Positions 18,986 to 26,982 of a DNA stretch of 52,482 bases are shown one piece after another. The stretch spans positions 1 through 52,482 of the forward strand of contig JAGVJQ010000001.1 in assembly GCA_020051015.1 (NCBI GenBank). The letters run 5' to 3'. The notes under the pieces were generated by a model. It worked only from the letters and a program-made list of their open reading frames with translations, did not search any database and had not been told where the DNA came from. Each line of letters opens with the position of its first letter. Position 1 is the first letter of the stretch. The stretch comes from Gammaproteobacteria bacterium. Lineage in GTDB: Bacteria; Pseudomonadota; Gammaproteobacteria; UBA1113. Position numbers and translations under genes: made by a program.

Positions 18986-19435
18986 ATGAAGAAAAAGCAT
19001 GAGTTAACCACGCTTTCATCGGATAATTTATTTTCCCCAAAAACAGAACAGCCCGATATACGCGGGCATTTTCCTATATTCACCGCGGATAGCCAACCCC
19101 TTGTATTTATAAAAAATACAAGGTTTGATGCGAAAAGCTTTAGCTACGAAAAGCCTTATGTCATACTAGGCAAGTCAGGATTTTTAGTAGATTATGGCGA
19201 TTTGTTGGGTTATTTTGCCAGTACCTGGCAAGGTCAACCCAATCTAAGTTTACGTTACCATGACTTTAAGTTGATGCTGTTGTTGGCGCAAAAACGAACA
19301 TTAAACACGTCAAATTTTAATGATAAACAAATGGGTTTCTGGGATGAGAATTGGTCCATAGGTGGTATTGATGCTGCATTAGTGGAACAATTAAATAAAA
19401 TAAGGAATGACCATGTTAGAAACATATTATCGTAA
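18986..19435 (+). CDS. Unrecognised 149-residue protein coupled to a CDP-alcohol transferase
   Basis: Family not recognised. It is predicted to be soluble, with no signal peptide or membrane segment, and has charged N- and C-terminal parts and an aromatic core (SFSYEKPYV, DYGDLLGYFASTW, QMGFWDENWSIGG). It starts 15 bp after asd, and its last 23 bp overlap the start of the phosphatidyltransferase gene, so the two are probably co-translated. A regulatory or substrate-presenting partner of the lipid enzyme is a reasonable guess, no more. The ribosome binding site is weak. Confidence 0.7.
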   Translation: MKKKHELTTLSSDNLFSPKTEQPDIRGHFPIFTADSQPLVFIKNTRFDAKSFSYEKPYVILGKSGFLVDYGDLLGYFASTWQGQPNLSLRYHDFKLMLLLAQKRTLNTSNFNDKQMGFWDENWSIGGIDAALVEQLNKIRNDHVRNILS

Positions 19436-20012
19436 TTATTATCAACGATGGTTAATCGAGCCCATGCTGCGCCTAATTAGCAAATGGTTATCAGCCACGC
19501 GTGTTACGGTGATGGCAGGTTTAGCCGGTTTAATGGTTATGCCGTTATTATGGTTTCATCTGCGTGGGTATGCTACTTTTTGTTTATTGCTATCTGGTTA
19601 TCTAGATACTGTTGATGGCAGTTTGGCACGGATGCAGCAAATGACATCACCACAAGGTGCGGCATTAGATATATTGACAGATCGCTTTGTAGAAATCATG
19701 GTGATGCTTGGCTTGTGGGGCGTTGACCCTGTCCATCGTAGCTTGTTGTGCATGATCATGCTCGCTAGCATTTTAATGTGTGTAACTAGCTTTTTGGTAG
19801 TAGGCATTTTTACTCAGAATCAAACAGCAAAAAGTTTTCATTACAGCCCTGGTTTAATTGAAAGGGCTGAAGCATTTATTTTCTTTTTATTGTTAATTTG
19901 GTTACCAAAACAATTTGTCATTATTGCTATTACTTTTTCAGTATTAGTTTTATTTACGGCAGTTAGTCGTATGTACCAGTTTTTTAAGTCGCAACAGACT
20001 AGGAGCTGTTGA
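19413..20012 (+). CDS. CDP-alcohol phosphatidyltransferase family membrane protein
   Basis: 199 residues. The ATG at 19413 has AAGGA 6 nt upstream; the ATG at 19407 would touch that site. The complete CDP-alcohol phosphotransferase signature DxxDGxxAR...GxxxDxxxD is visible: DTVDGSLAR, then GAALDILTD. Four to six membrane helices follow. The family transfers phosphoalcohol from CDP-linked donors (PgsA, PssA and Pcs relatives); the substrate cannot be read from the sequence. The last codons and the TGA stop lie inside the palindromic element at 19999, so the C-terminus was shaped by that insertion. Confidence 0.88.
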   Translation: MLETYYRNYYQRWLIEPMLRLISKWLSATRVTVMAGLAGLMVMPLLWFHLRGYATFCLLLSGYLDTVDGSLARMQQMTSPQGAALDILTDRFVEIMVMLGLWGVDPVHRSLLCMIMLASILMCVTSFLVVGIFTQNQTAKSFHYSPGLIERAEAFIFFLLLIWLPKQFVIIAITFSVLVLFTAVSRMYQFFKSQQTRSC

Positions 20013-20146
20013 CAATTCTACTATGCTGGGCATTAAGCCTTGATTTTCTGTGCTCCGCTGCTCAAATACTACTATGTATGCTGCGCTGCGGTGCTCGAAA
20101 ATCAAGTCTTTCTGCCTCAGCCTAGCGAATTGTCAACAGCTCCTAG
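19999..20146. mobile_element. Palindromic 148-bp element with CTAG ends, between convergent genes
   Basis: Perfect 20-bp terminal inverted repeats, CTAGGAGCTGTTGACAATTC (19999-20018) and its complement (20127-20146), enclose a second long inverted repeat (CTTGATTTTC...GAAAATCAAG with GC-rich inner arms), so the whole unit can fold into one long hairpin. No ORF. The left arm gives the TGA of the phosphatidyltransferase and the right arm gives the TAG of the MFS gene. CTAG at both ends could be a duplicated 4-bp target. A related single end lies at 44715. It probably acts as a bidirectional terminator. Confidence 0.85.
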
Positions 20147-21342
20147 CCAAGTCGTAAAACAAATTTAACATTGAGCACGATTAATAAGCTAATCAATGTC
20201 AATGCACTTGCCATGATAACTTGATTGTGAGCAGGGATTAGCGCTGCCAAAGAACTAGCAACGCCGGCGGTCAACATTTGCAAACTAGAGAACAAGGCTC
20301 CAGTTATGCCGGCTGCCTGTGGAAATGGTTCAAATGCGCAAGCAAATGCATTGCTAAAAACAAAGCCGTTTGCAATACAAATCAACATCAGTGGTAACAT
20401 AATCACCCATACATTAAGTATACCAATAAGACCTAATGCCAACATAATTATCGCACCTGCAAGCATAATGAAACCGGCAATACGCAATAAAGATTGAGAA
20501 CTATAAAAATTCAATAAACGAATATTTAATAACGTACCGACCATATAACTCATTGCCGTTATTGGACTTAACCAACCAAACTGAATGGGGGTTAAATGCA
20601 ATGTATGTTGAAAAAGAAAGGGGCTGATAGTGACATAAACAATGATGTTAGCAAAAGCGAGACCGGAACAAGCGGTATATCCTAAAAATGCGCGATGCGT
20701 TAAAAGCTCTGCATAAGTACGAATAATTTGTTTTAAAGAATGTCGTTGCCTCTTATCAGATGGAAATGTTTCAGGTAATGCGATAGCGAGGATTGTGGTA
20801 AATATAATGGCTAAAATAAGCAAAATAGCAAAATTGGCACGCCACCCGAAATGAACTTGCACATAACCACCAGAAAGCGGGGCTAGAGGGGGTACAATTG
20901 CAAAAATAGTGCCTAGCAATGAACCAATTTTAGCGAGTTGGTTGCCGGCAAAAACATCGCGCATAATCGCACGAAATAATGCTGCTCCAGCGCCAATCCC
21001 CAGCGCTTGTACAACCCGCCCAATGAGTAATTGGGTAATGGAATGTGTCGTAGTAACTAAAATACAGCCGAAAATAAAAATTACATACCCAATCAAAACA
21101 ATGCGACGGCGACCATAGCGATCGGATAAAGGGCCATAAATCAAAGTTGAAAAACAAAGCCCTAATAAATATAAGCCAATGGCAAGTTTAGTAATTGACT
21201 TAGCCGCATTAAGATCGATGGCAATGTAGGGTAATGAGGGCAAAAAATTGTCAGAAGAAAATTGGCTCATGACGCCCATTATCACCAATAAAAAGATGAT
21301 AAAGGTGTGGCTATATGGTTTAGGCGAGGTCACAGTTGTCAT
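20143..21342 (-). CDS. MFS drug-resistance transporter, Bcr/CflA type
   Basis: 399 residues with 12 predicted membrane helices. The N-terminal MQFSSDNFLPSLP-type helix and the A-motif GPLSDRYGRRR between helices 2 and 3 fit the Bcr/CflA (DHA1) proton-driven drug exporters. Substrates cannot be predicted. The TAG stop is in the right arm of the palindromic element at 19999-20146, so the last residues (RLG) may not be ancestral. It lies downstream of the bolA-family gene on the same strand, 12 bp away, so co-transcription is likely. The ribosome binding site is poor. Confidence 0.92.
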   Translation of the reverse strand: MTTVTSPKPYSHTFIIFLLVIMGVMSQFSSDNFLPSLPYIAIDLNAAKSITKLAIGLYLLGLCFSTLIYGPLSDRYGRRRIVLIGYVIFIFGCILVTTTHSITQLLIGRVVQALGIGAGAALFRAIMRDVFAGNQLAKIGSLLGTIFAIVPPLAPLSGGYVQVHFGWRANFAILLILAIIFTTILAIALPETFPSDKRQRHSLKQIIRTYAELLTHRAFLGYTACSGLAFANIIVYVTISPFLFQHTLHLTPIQFGWLSPITAMSYMVGTLLNIRLLNFYSSQSLLRIAGFIMLAGAIIMLALGLIGILNVWVIMLPLMLICIANGFVFSNAFACAFEPFPQAAGITGALFSSLQMLTAGVASSLAALIPAHNQVIMASALTLISLLIVLNVKFVLRLG

Positions 21343-21354
21343 AAGAATAAACTT

Positions 21355-21627
21355 TTAAGAAATAATAATGATTCTTAACGCATGGATTCTAGTTTGCATT
21401 AATTCATGTAAGGCATTATACACCATTCGATGGCTCTCAAGGCGACTTTTACCAATAAAAAATTGGCTAGCGATTTCAATGGTAAAGTGTCCTTTACCAC
21501 CTTCAGCTCCAGCATGGCCAATGTGTTCATCACTATCATCAATCACAACCAGTTTTTCAGGTTGGAATGCTTGCTGTAAAACATCATAGATTTGTTGTTG
21601 ACTAGAATTCATAATGATTGATCGCAT
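21355..21627 (-). CDS. bolA: BolA-family protein
   Basis: 90 residues covering one BolA domain: a helix QQQIYDVLQQAF, the variable loop DDSDEHIGHAGAEGGKGHF, and the conserved ESHRMVYNALHELMQTRIHALRI with the invariant His. BolA proteins pair with monothiol glutaredoxins in iron-sulfur handling. The Gly- and His-bearing loop before GHF resembles the BolA group more than IbaG, but subgrouping by eye is uncertain. A second in-frame ATG at 21612 is a possible start. It follows yciB on the same strand. Confidence 0.88.
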   Translation of the reverse strand: MRSIIMNSSQQQIYDVLQQAFQPEKLVVIDDSDEHIGHAGAEGGKGHFTIEIASQFFIGKSRLESHRMVYNALHELMQTRIHALRIIIIS

Positions 21628-21664
21628 AAAGGGTAAAGAAAACTTTCAATCATAACCTTGCTGC

Positions 21665-22213
21665 CTAATCACTCGAAGAAGATTGATTATGCATATATTT
21701 AAATAAATACACACTTTGCAATAAAATAAAAACTAATGTCATGCCCAATGTACCAAATAATTTGAAATTAACCCAAGCGTGGGTTGAGAAGTGATACACA
21801 ACAAATAAGTTAACTGCACCCATAATAGTAAAAAACAAAACCCAGGCAATGTTTAATCGATGCCATACTTTTTGCGGTAAATGAATATTACTATCCAGCA
21901 TCCTTTGCACAAGTGAACGACCTTGCAATAAATATTCACTACCTAAAAAGGCCGCCGCAAATAACCAATAAATGACAGTTGGTTTCCATTTAATAAAAAT
22001 ATCATCATGTAACAATAGTGTAATAATACCAAGCAAGATAACGAGTAAATTACTAGCTAATAATAAACCATCAATACGACGGTGGCGCCACCAAACATAG
22101 CCAAGTTGCAATATGGCTGCAATAATTACAACACCAGTAGCAACATAAATACCCGCAAATTGGTAAGCAATAAAAAAGAGGATAATCGGTAAGAAATCAA
22201 AGAAAAGTTTCAT
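21665..22213 (-). CDS. yciB: Inner-membrane septation protein A, YciB/IspZ family
   Basis: 182 residues, close to E. coli YciB (179). Five to six membrane helices; conserved FDFLPIILFF near the N-terminus, KPT..YWLFA, the N.AW..FF...G..N segment and W..FK.FG........Q. YciB affects envelope integrity and septation. First of three collinear minus-strand genes (yciB, bolA, MFS). Confidence 0.94.
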   Translation of the reverse strand: MKLFFDFLPIILFFIAYQFAGIYVATGVVIIAAILQLGYVWWRHRRIDGLLLASNLLVILLGIITLLLHDDIFIKWKPTVIYWLFAAAFLGSEYLLQGRSLVQRMLDSNIHLPQKVWHRLNIAWVLFFTIMGAVNLFVVYHFSTHAWVNFKLFGTLGMTLVFILLQSVYLFKYMHNQSSSSD

Positions 22214-22294
22214 AGTAGATTTGTTTTCACTAAATAGTTACGATTTCGACCTAACATGATAACATGTTATGGGTATTTTCGGCTAGGGGGCCAT

Positions 22295-22906
22295 GTGAGT
22301 CAATATTTAAATATTCATTCTGATACACCGCAGATGAGATTAATCAAACAAGTGGTTGATGCCATACAAAGTGGCGCGGTTGCTGCCATACCAACTGATG
22401 CGGCCTATGTCCTTGCCTGTCAAATGGGTAATAAAGATGCGTTAGAACGAATTAGACAAATTAGGCAACTTGATGAAAACCATCATTTTACCTTAATGTG
22501 TCGAGATTTATCTGATTTAGGCACTTATGCTCAAGTTAATAATACCTCATATCGATTATTAAAATCATTGGTTCCTGGGGCATTTACTTTTATTTTACCG
22601 GCTACCCGTGAAGTGCCGAAGCGATTATTGCACCCTAAACGTAAAACAATTGGTTTACGAGTGCCAGAGCATACTATTTGCCAGGCATTATTAGAAGAAT
22701 TGCACGAACCTTTATTAATAGCTACTTTGATTTTGCCGCATGAAGAATGGCCATTAGCCGATCCTATGGATATTAGTGATAAATTAGGGCGTTTATTAGA
22801 TGTCATCGTAGATGGTGGCAGTGGCGGGTTAGAGTCCACAACCGTGATCGATTTAACGGGTTCAATGCCTGAAATTATCAGGCAAGGTAAGGGTGTACTT
22901 AGTTAA
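22295..22906 (+). CDS. yciO: YciO-type YrdC/Sua5 domain protein
   Basis: 203 residues from the GTG at 22295, which AGGGGG precedes by 4 nt and which gives the YciO-like opening VSQYLNIHSDTPQ; the frame runs upstream to 22256 without support. YrdC fold with the IPTDAAY loop, RIRQIRQL, HHFTLMCRDLSDL, PGAFTFIL.ATREVP.RLLHPKRKTIG.RVP and ESTTVIDLT. Relatives make threonylcarbamoyl-AMP for tRNA t6A; YciO is a paralogue of TsaC whose role is less clear. Convergent with algC, with 3 bp between the stops. Confidence 0.92.
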   Translation: MSQYLNIHSDTPQMRLIKQVVDAIQSGAVAAIPTDAAYVLACQMGNKDALERIRQIRQLDENHHFTLMCRDLSDLGTYAQVNNTSYRLLKSLVPGAFTFILPATREVPKRLLHPKRKTIGLRVPEHTICQALLEELHEPLLIATLILPHEEWPLADPMDISDKLGRLLDVIVDGGSGGLESTTVIDLTGSMPEIIRQGKGVLS

Positions 22907-22909
22907 AAT

Positions 22910-24283
22910 TTAAAAAGGTAATTCCAGCGTATTATCTAATTTCAATAACAGCTCTCTAAATACTTGCTGAATACGAATTAAGCCTTTTTCATCATCCGCT
23001 TCAAAGCGTAAAATTAAATAAGGTGTGGTGTTAGAGGGCCGAATCAATCCCCAACCATCAGCAAAATCAACGCGTAATCCATCAATAGTATTAATTTCAG
23101 CGCCAGAAAAATTAGCGTTGCGAATTAATGTTTCCATGAATCCAAATTTTCGCTTTTCGGCCATCGGTAATTTTAATTCAGGCGTATTGATACTATCGGG
23201 AATAGTGTGGAATAACTCGGCGCTAGTCAATTTTTGCTGCGATAATATTTCTAATAATCGGACTCCGGTATATAACCCATCATCAAAGCCATACCATCGT
23301 TCTTTAAAATAGATATGACCACTCATTTCGCCACTTAGCAATGCATTCATTTCTTGCATTTTTGCTTTCAGAAGTGAATGCCCTGTTTTATACATTAATG
23401 GTTTGCCGCCATGTTGTTTAATAATTTGCGTTAAATGCTTAGAGCATTTAACATCGTAAACAATGGTTGTACCTGGATGCCGAGACAAAATATCTTTAGC
23501 AAATAATGCCAGTTGTCTATCAGGCCAAATAATTTCACCTTCATTCGTAACAACGCCTAATCTATCTCCATCACCATCAAATGCAAAACCAATATCGGCT
23601 TTTTTTTCTTTTACCGTTTTAATTAAGTCTTGTAAATTAGCAGGAATACTCGGATCAGGATGATGATTAGGGAAATTACCGTCGACTTCAGCATACAGCG
23701 TAGTAACATCGCAACCTAAATTTTTAAAAAGAGTAGGGGCCAAATTTCCTGCTGCACCATTACCACAATCAATTACTAATTTAAGTGGGCGAGCCAAGCT
23801 TATATGGTCAGTAATTTGCGTAAGATATTGTTGATTAAGATCAACATTTTTTAAATTACCACGTCCCATATAAATGCGCTTATATTTAACGCGATAATAA
23901 AGGCCTAAAATTGCTTCTGTTGTTAATGTTATACCGTTAATAACTATTTTTAAGCCATTATAATCAGGCGGATTATGGCTGCCGGTTAACATCACGCCAG
24001 AATTACTTTCCAACACATGTGTTGCATAATAAAGAACGGGGGTTGGTACCATACCAATATCAATTACATTACATCCCGTTGACATAATGCCGTTTTGTAA
24101 AGCGTGCATTAAACGTGGGCCTGACAAGCGTCCATCACGTGCAGTAATAATAGTGTTACCGCCTTGGGCAAGGACTTCAGTTCCAATTGCTTCGCCAAGC
24201 TGGCGAACGGCGTATTCATCTAGTTGTGTATCAACAATACCGCGAATGTCGTAAGCACGGAAGATTTCTTTATCAATGGTCAT
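22910..24283 (-). CDS. algC: Phosphomannomutase/phosphoglucomutase (AlgC/ManB family)
   Basis: 457 residues of the alpha-D-phosphohexomutase superfamily, interconverting hexose 6- and 1-phosphates for envelope sugar nucleotides. Key motifs are ARDGRLSG, catalytic phosphoserine loop TGSHNPPDYNG, metal loop FDGDGDRLG, sugar loop GEMSGHIYF and phosphate-binding RPSNTTPYL. The length and the KERW.G.DDG segment match Pseudomonas AlgC. A dual-specificity PMM/PGM is likely but not provable here. The ATG follows GGAAACGA. Confidence 0.93.
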   Translation of the reverse strand: MTIDKEIFRAYDIRGIVDTQLDEYAVRQLGEAIGTEVLAQGGNTIITARDGRLSGPRLMHALQNGIMSTGCNVIDIGMVPTPVLYYATHVLESNSGVMLTGSHNPPDYNGLKIVINGITLTTEAILGLYYRVKYKRIYMGRGNLKNVDLNQQYLTQITDHISLARPLKLVIDCGNGAAGNLAPTLFKNLGCDVTTLYAEVDGNFPNHHPDPSIPANLQDLIKTVKEKKADIGFAFDGDGDRLGVVTNEGEIIWPDRQLALFAKDILSRHPGTTIVYDVKCSKHLTQIIKQHGGKPLMYKTGHSLLKAKMQEMNALLSGEMSGHIYFKERWYGFDDGLYTGVRLLEILSQQKLTSAELFHTIPDSINTPELKLPMAEKRKFGFMETLIRNANFSGAEINTIDGLRVDFADGWGLIRPSNTTPYLILRFEADDEKGLIRIQQVFRELLLKLDNTLELPF

Positions 24284-24408
24284 TTATTCGTTTCCATGGG
24301 TGCTTGTAAAGCTTGCGATTTTACCATAACTGGCATATGCTTAGCACACTAATTTATAGCTCTAGCCATACGATAAACGTGGGTCTTAAGATGTGGCGGG
24401 GATATAAG

Positions 24409-24414
24409 TATAAA
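24409..24414 (+). promoter_or_regulatory. Candidate -10 box for tRNA-Ser
   Basis: TATAAA stands 12 bp before the first base of the tRNA, a suitable distance for a stable-RNA promoter. No clear -35 was found at 16-18 bp. Confidence 0.4.
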
Positions 24415-24425
24415 ATTGTTATTCT

Positions 24426-24518
24426 GGAGAGGTACCGAAGCGGTCATAACGGCACCGACTCGAAATCGGTCGGGGGCTTTAACGTCCCACAAGGGTTCGA
24501 ATCCCTTCCTCTCCGCCA
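24426..24518 (+). tRNA. tRNA-Ser, anticodon CGA
   Basis: 93 nt including an encoded CCA. Acceptor arms GGAGAGG (24426-24432) and CCTCTCC (24508-24514) pair fully, followed by G73 and CCA. Anticodon stem ACCGA/TCGGT encloses loop CTCGAAA with anticodon CGA at 24461-24463, reading UCG. A long variable arm (GGGGGCTTTAACGTCCC) and the GGGTTCGAATCCC T-arm confirm class II tRNA-Ser. It lies 34 bp upstream of pncA and may share its transcript. Confidence 0.97.
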
Positions 24519-24552
24519 GATTTTTATTATAAATACACAAGAAAGAAAGGAT

Positions 24553-25209
24553 ATGAATATATTATCCGAACATATTGCCAGTTTCGATATCGATGCGCAG
24601 AAAACCTTTACGCCGCTGTGTCCGGATGAGTTACCGGTACCCGAAGGCACGGCAATCGTAGATGAGTTAAATAAACAAGCACAATTTGCCCAATATCGTA
24701 TTGGTTCAAAAGATGCTCATTCGCCACAAGCAATTTGGGTAGCAGATAAAGAACATCCAGCATTTACACCGATTAAAGGTGATAATGTCGATATTCGTTG
24801 GCCAGTGCATGCAGTGCCAGGGACGAAGGGATTTGAGTCTATTGCAGGATTACCTAAAGTTACCGAGTACGATTATTTTGTTTGGAAAGGTGTTGAGCTT
24901 GATTTACACCCATATGGTGCATGTTACCATGATTTTAAAGAGCATATGAGTACAGGCTTAATTGAGTATCTTCATTATCATGGTATTAAACTTATTATTG
25001 CAGGTGGATTAGCGACGGATTATTGCGTGAAAACCACCGTGTTACAATTATTAAGGGCGGGATTTAAGGTTATTGTTAATCTTGCCGCCTGCCGGGGAAT
25101 TACACCAGCGACAACTGAAAAAGCTATTGCTGAAATGAAAAAAACTGGTGCAATTATGGTCCAATCTGCGGATGAATTGCCGCACTTACTCGAATACAGC
25201 ATATTGTGA
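24553..25209 (+). CDS. pncA: Nicotinamidase, isochorismatase family
   Basis: Deamidates nicotinamide to nicotinate. The ATG at 24553 follows GAAAGAAAGG; the frame stays open upstream through the tRNA, which is not coding. 218 residues with the family's Asp14-Lys112-Cys158 triad (DIDAQ, VWKG, ATDYCVK) and metal ligands Asp54, His56 and His86 ([15 protein letters not shown]). The Ala after His86 replaces the Cys found in many PncA proteins. The GTGA overlap with the nicotinate phosphoribosyltransferase gene fixes the pathway assignment. Confidence 0.93.
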   Translation: MNILSEHIASFDIDAQKTFTPLCPDELPVPEGTAIVDELNKQAQFAQYRIGSKDAHSPQAIWVADKEHPAFTPIKGDNVDIRWPVHAVPGTKGFESIAGLPKVTEYDYFVWKGVELDLHPYGACYHDFKEHMSTGLIEYLHYHGIKLIIAGGLATDYCVKTTVLQLLRAGFKVIVNLAACRGITPATTEKAIAEMKKTGAIMVQSADELPHLLEYSIL

Positions 25210-26369
25210 TTATCCAATCTTTACTTGATACCGATTTTTATAAATTCACCATGATGCAAGTGGTTTTGCATCAATTTCCTAGCGCCATGGTCGAATATCG
25301 TTTTAAATGCCGCACCGAGGGCGTTGATTTGCGACCGTATGCCAATGAAATTCGGAAAGAAATTGATGAGCTTTGTAAATTGCGGTTAAATCGCGAAGAG
25401 TTGGATTATTTATCACAAATCAGTTTTTTCAAAGTCGATTTCATTGAATTTTTGCGTATTTTTCAACTTAATCCCGAGTTTGTTGAAATTCAAACGGATG
25501 ATGAATTTTCTATTACTATCCGTGGTCCATGGGTGCATACTATTTTATTTGAAGTACCTTTGTTAGCAATCGTTAGTGAAGTATTTTATCGCAATACACA
25601 ACCACAACCAGATTATGAAGAAGGTAAAAAACGTTTACGCGATAAGATTGCTTTTCTAAAGCAACAGACTGCTGTTGAAGGATTTAAATTTACTGAATTT
25701 GGGACGCGACGACGATTCTCAGTACAATGGCAAGAACATATTATCCGTGAATTACAAGTACAATTACGCGATAATTTGGTAGGAACCAGTAATGTCTTAT
25801 TTGCTAAAAAATTTGGTTTAAAACCTATCGGAACCATGGCTCACGAATATTTACAAGCCTGTCAATCCTTAGGACCACGTTTAGCGTATAGTCAAAAATT
25901 TGCTTTAGAAAAATGGGCTGAAGAATATCGTGGTGAGTTAGGTATCGCTTTATCTGACGTTTATGGTATTGATGCTTTTATTAATGATTTTGATTTATTC
26001 TTCTGTAAATTATTTGATGGTGCACGCCATGATTCTGGCGATCCTTTTGAGTGGGCTGAAAAATTATTAGTTCATTATCAAAAAATGGGTATTGATGCAA
26101 AAACTAAAACTTTTGTTTTTAGTGATGGACTTAGCTTTGATTTAGCCGTGCAAATCTTCAAACAGTTTCATGAACGTGTCAATGTTATGTTTGGTATTGG
26201 CACTTATCTTACCAATGATTTAGGTTATCCTGCCTTGCAAAATGTCATTAAAATGGTTTATTGCAATGGCCAACCCGTTGCCAAAGTTTCAGATTCGCCC
26301 GGGAAAACTATGTGCCCTGATCCTTCCTATTTAGCTTATTTGAAGCAAGTATTTAAAATTGTAAGTTAA
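25206..26369 (+). CDS. pncB: Nicotinate phosphoribosyltransferase
   Basis: Converts nicotinate and PRPP to nicotinate mononucleotide, with ATP. 387 residues; the start is a GTG overlapping the pncA stop by 4 bp. Motifs: [13 protein letters not shown] at the N-terminus, [30 protein letters not shown] carrying the phosphorylatable His, [10 protein letters not shown] and FSDGL (phosphate site). Together with pncA it makes a two-gene salvage operon for NAD from nicotinamide, useful to a host-associated cell. Confidence 0.95.
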   Translation: MIIQSLLDTDFYKFTMMQVVLHQFPSAMVEYRFKCRTEGVDLRPYANEIRKEIDELCKLRLNREELDYLSQISFFKVDFIEFLRIFQLNPEFVEIQTDDEFSITIRGPWVHTILFEVPLLAIVSEVFYRNTQPQPDYEEGKKRLRDKIAFLKQQTAVEGFKFTEFGTRRRFSVQWQEHIIRELQVQLRDNLVGTSNVLFAKKFGLKPIGTMAHEYLQACQSLGPRLAYSQKFALEKWAEEYRGELGIALSDVYGIDAFINDFDLFFCKLFDGARHDSGDPFEWAEKLLVHYQKMGIDAKTKTFVFSDGLSFDLAVQIFKQFHERVNVMFGIGTYLTNDLGYPALQNVIKMVYCNGQPVAKVSDSPGKTMCPDPSYLAYLKQVFKIVS

Positions 26370-26410
26370 ATGCATAAATTAAACATGTTCCATTTTGTAA
26401 ATAGCTTTGC

Positions 26411-26416
26411 TATAAT
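26411..26416 (+). promoter_or_regulatory. -10 box upstream of hicB
   Basis: A perfect TATAAT, 33 bp before the hicB ATG, in a short gap after pncB. The best -35 at 17 bp is TTCCAT (26388-26393), a weak match. It indicates separate transcription of the hicBA remnant. Confidence 0.5.
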
Positions 26417-26448
26417 AAGTACAGGTTATTTAATATAAGAGATGGGCA

Positions 26449-26664
26449 ATGAATATAACATGCGTTTTTCAAGAAGTTCCGGAAGGTTATATCGCTTTTG
26501 TTGAAGAAATTCCTGGTGTTAATACGCAAGGTCGTACTCTTGAAGAAGCTAAAGCTAATTTGCGTGAAGCACTAGAATTAATTCTTGAAACAAATCGAGA
26601 AATTGCTGAAGAAATGCTAGCTGATAGTGGTTTGCCTTTTACAAAACTTGCTATTGCATTTTAA
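26449..26664 (+). CDS. hicB: HicB-family antitoxin (short form)
   Basis: 71 residues with the HicB-like partial RNase H fold: a first strand CVFQEVPEGYIAFVEEIPGVNTQGRTLEEAKANL, then an acidic helix REALELILE. It lacks the C-terminal ribbon-helix-helix or helix-turn-helix DNA-binding domain of longer HicB proteins. It would neutralise a HicA mRNA interferase. The partner reading frame directly downstream is frameshifted, leaving this as an apparently unpaired antitoxin. Confidence 0.9.
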   Translation: MNITCVFQEVPEGYIAFVEEIPGVNTQGRTLEEAKANLREALELILETNREIAEEMLADSGLPFTKLAIAF

Positions 26665-26666
26665 AC

Positions 26667-26853
26667 ATGAGGCGATTCAGATTTAATCCGGCACCTCGAA
26701 CAAAACGGATGTAAAAAACGTCGAGAAGGTAGTAAACACACGGTTTATGAAAATCCTACAAAAAAATTAATCTCAACTGTTCCACGTCATACCGATATTA
26801 ATGATTTTTTAGCTAAAAAAATATGTAAAGATTTAGGTATTCCTTCTATTTAA
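26667..26853 (+). pseudogene. hicA: hicA mRNA-interferase toxin, frameshifted at its start
   Basis: From 26680 one frame reads DLIRHLEQNGCKKRREGSKH, continuing with a TVPRHTDIND segment and ending KDLGIPSI before TAA at 26851. This is an almost complete HicA double-stranded RNA-binding-like toxin, including the catalytic GSKH His. The only sensible ATG (26667, 2 bp after the hicB stop, MRR...) is one base out of frame: ATGAGGCGATTCAGAT has one extra base. In the toxin frame TGA precedes at 26668 and no ATG, GTG or TTG follows before the domain. The toxin is therefore probably silenced, unless this is a sequencing error or translation starts at a rare codon. Confidence 0.85.
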
Positions 26854-26982
26854 TGCATGTTTTTTAAAACTGAAAACATGCATCAAGTTTATTATCAAAC
26901 ATAAAGTTATTTTCAAATTCTCGTTGCTAATAAATGCTTACACTATAATAATGTTATTAACTGCAAATAATCAGAATTCACG

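Noticed and set aside
24313..24552. In-frame upstream extension of the nicotinamidase gene
   Set aside because: It runs through the tRNA-Ser gene; the ATG at 24553 has a ribosome binding site and gives the family's normal start.
26667..26714. Short ORF from the ATG after hicB (MRRFRFNPAPRTKRM)
   Set aside because: Fifteen codons only; it is the out-of-frame start of the broken hicA.
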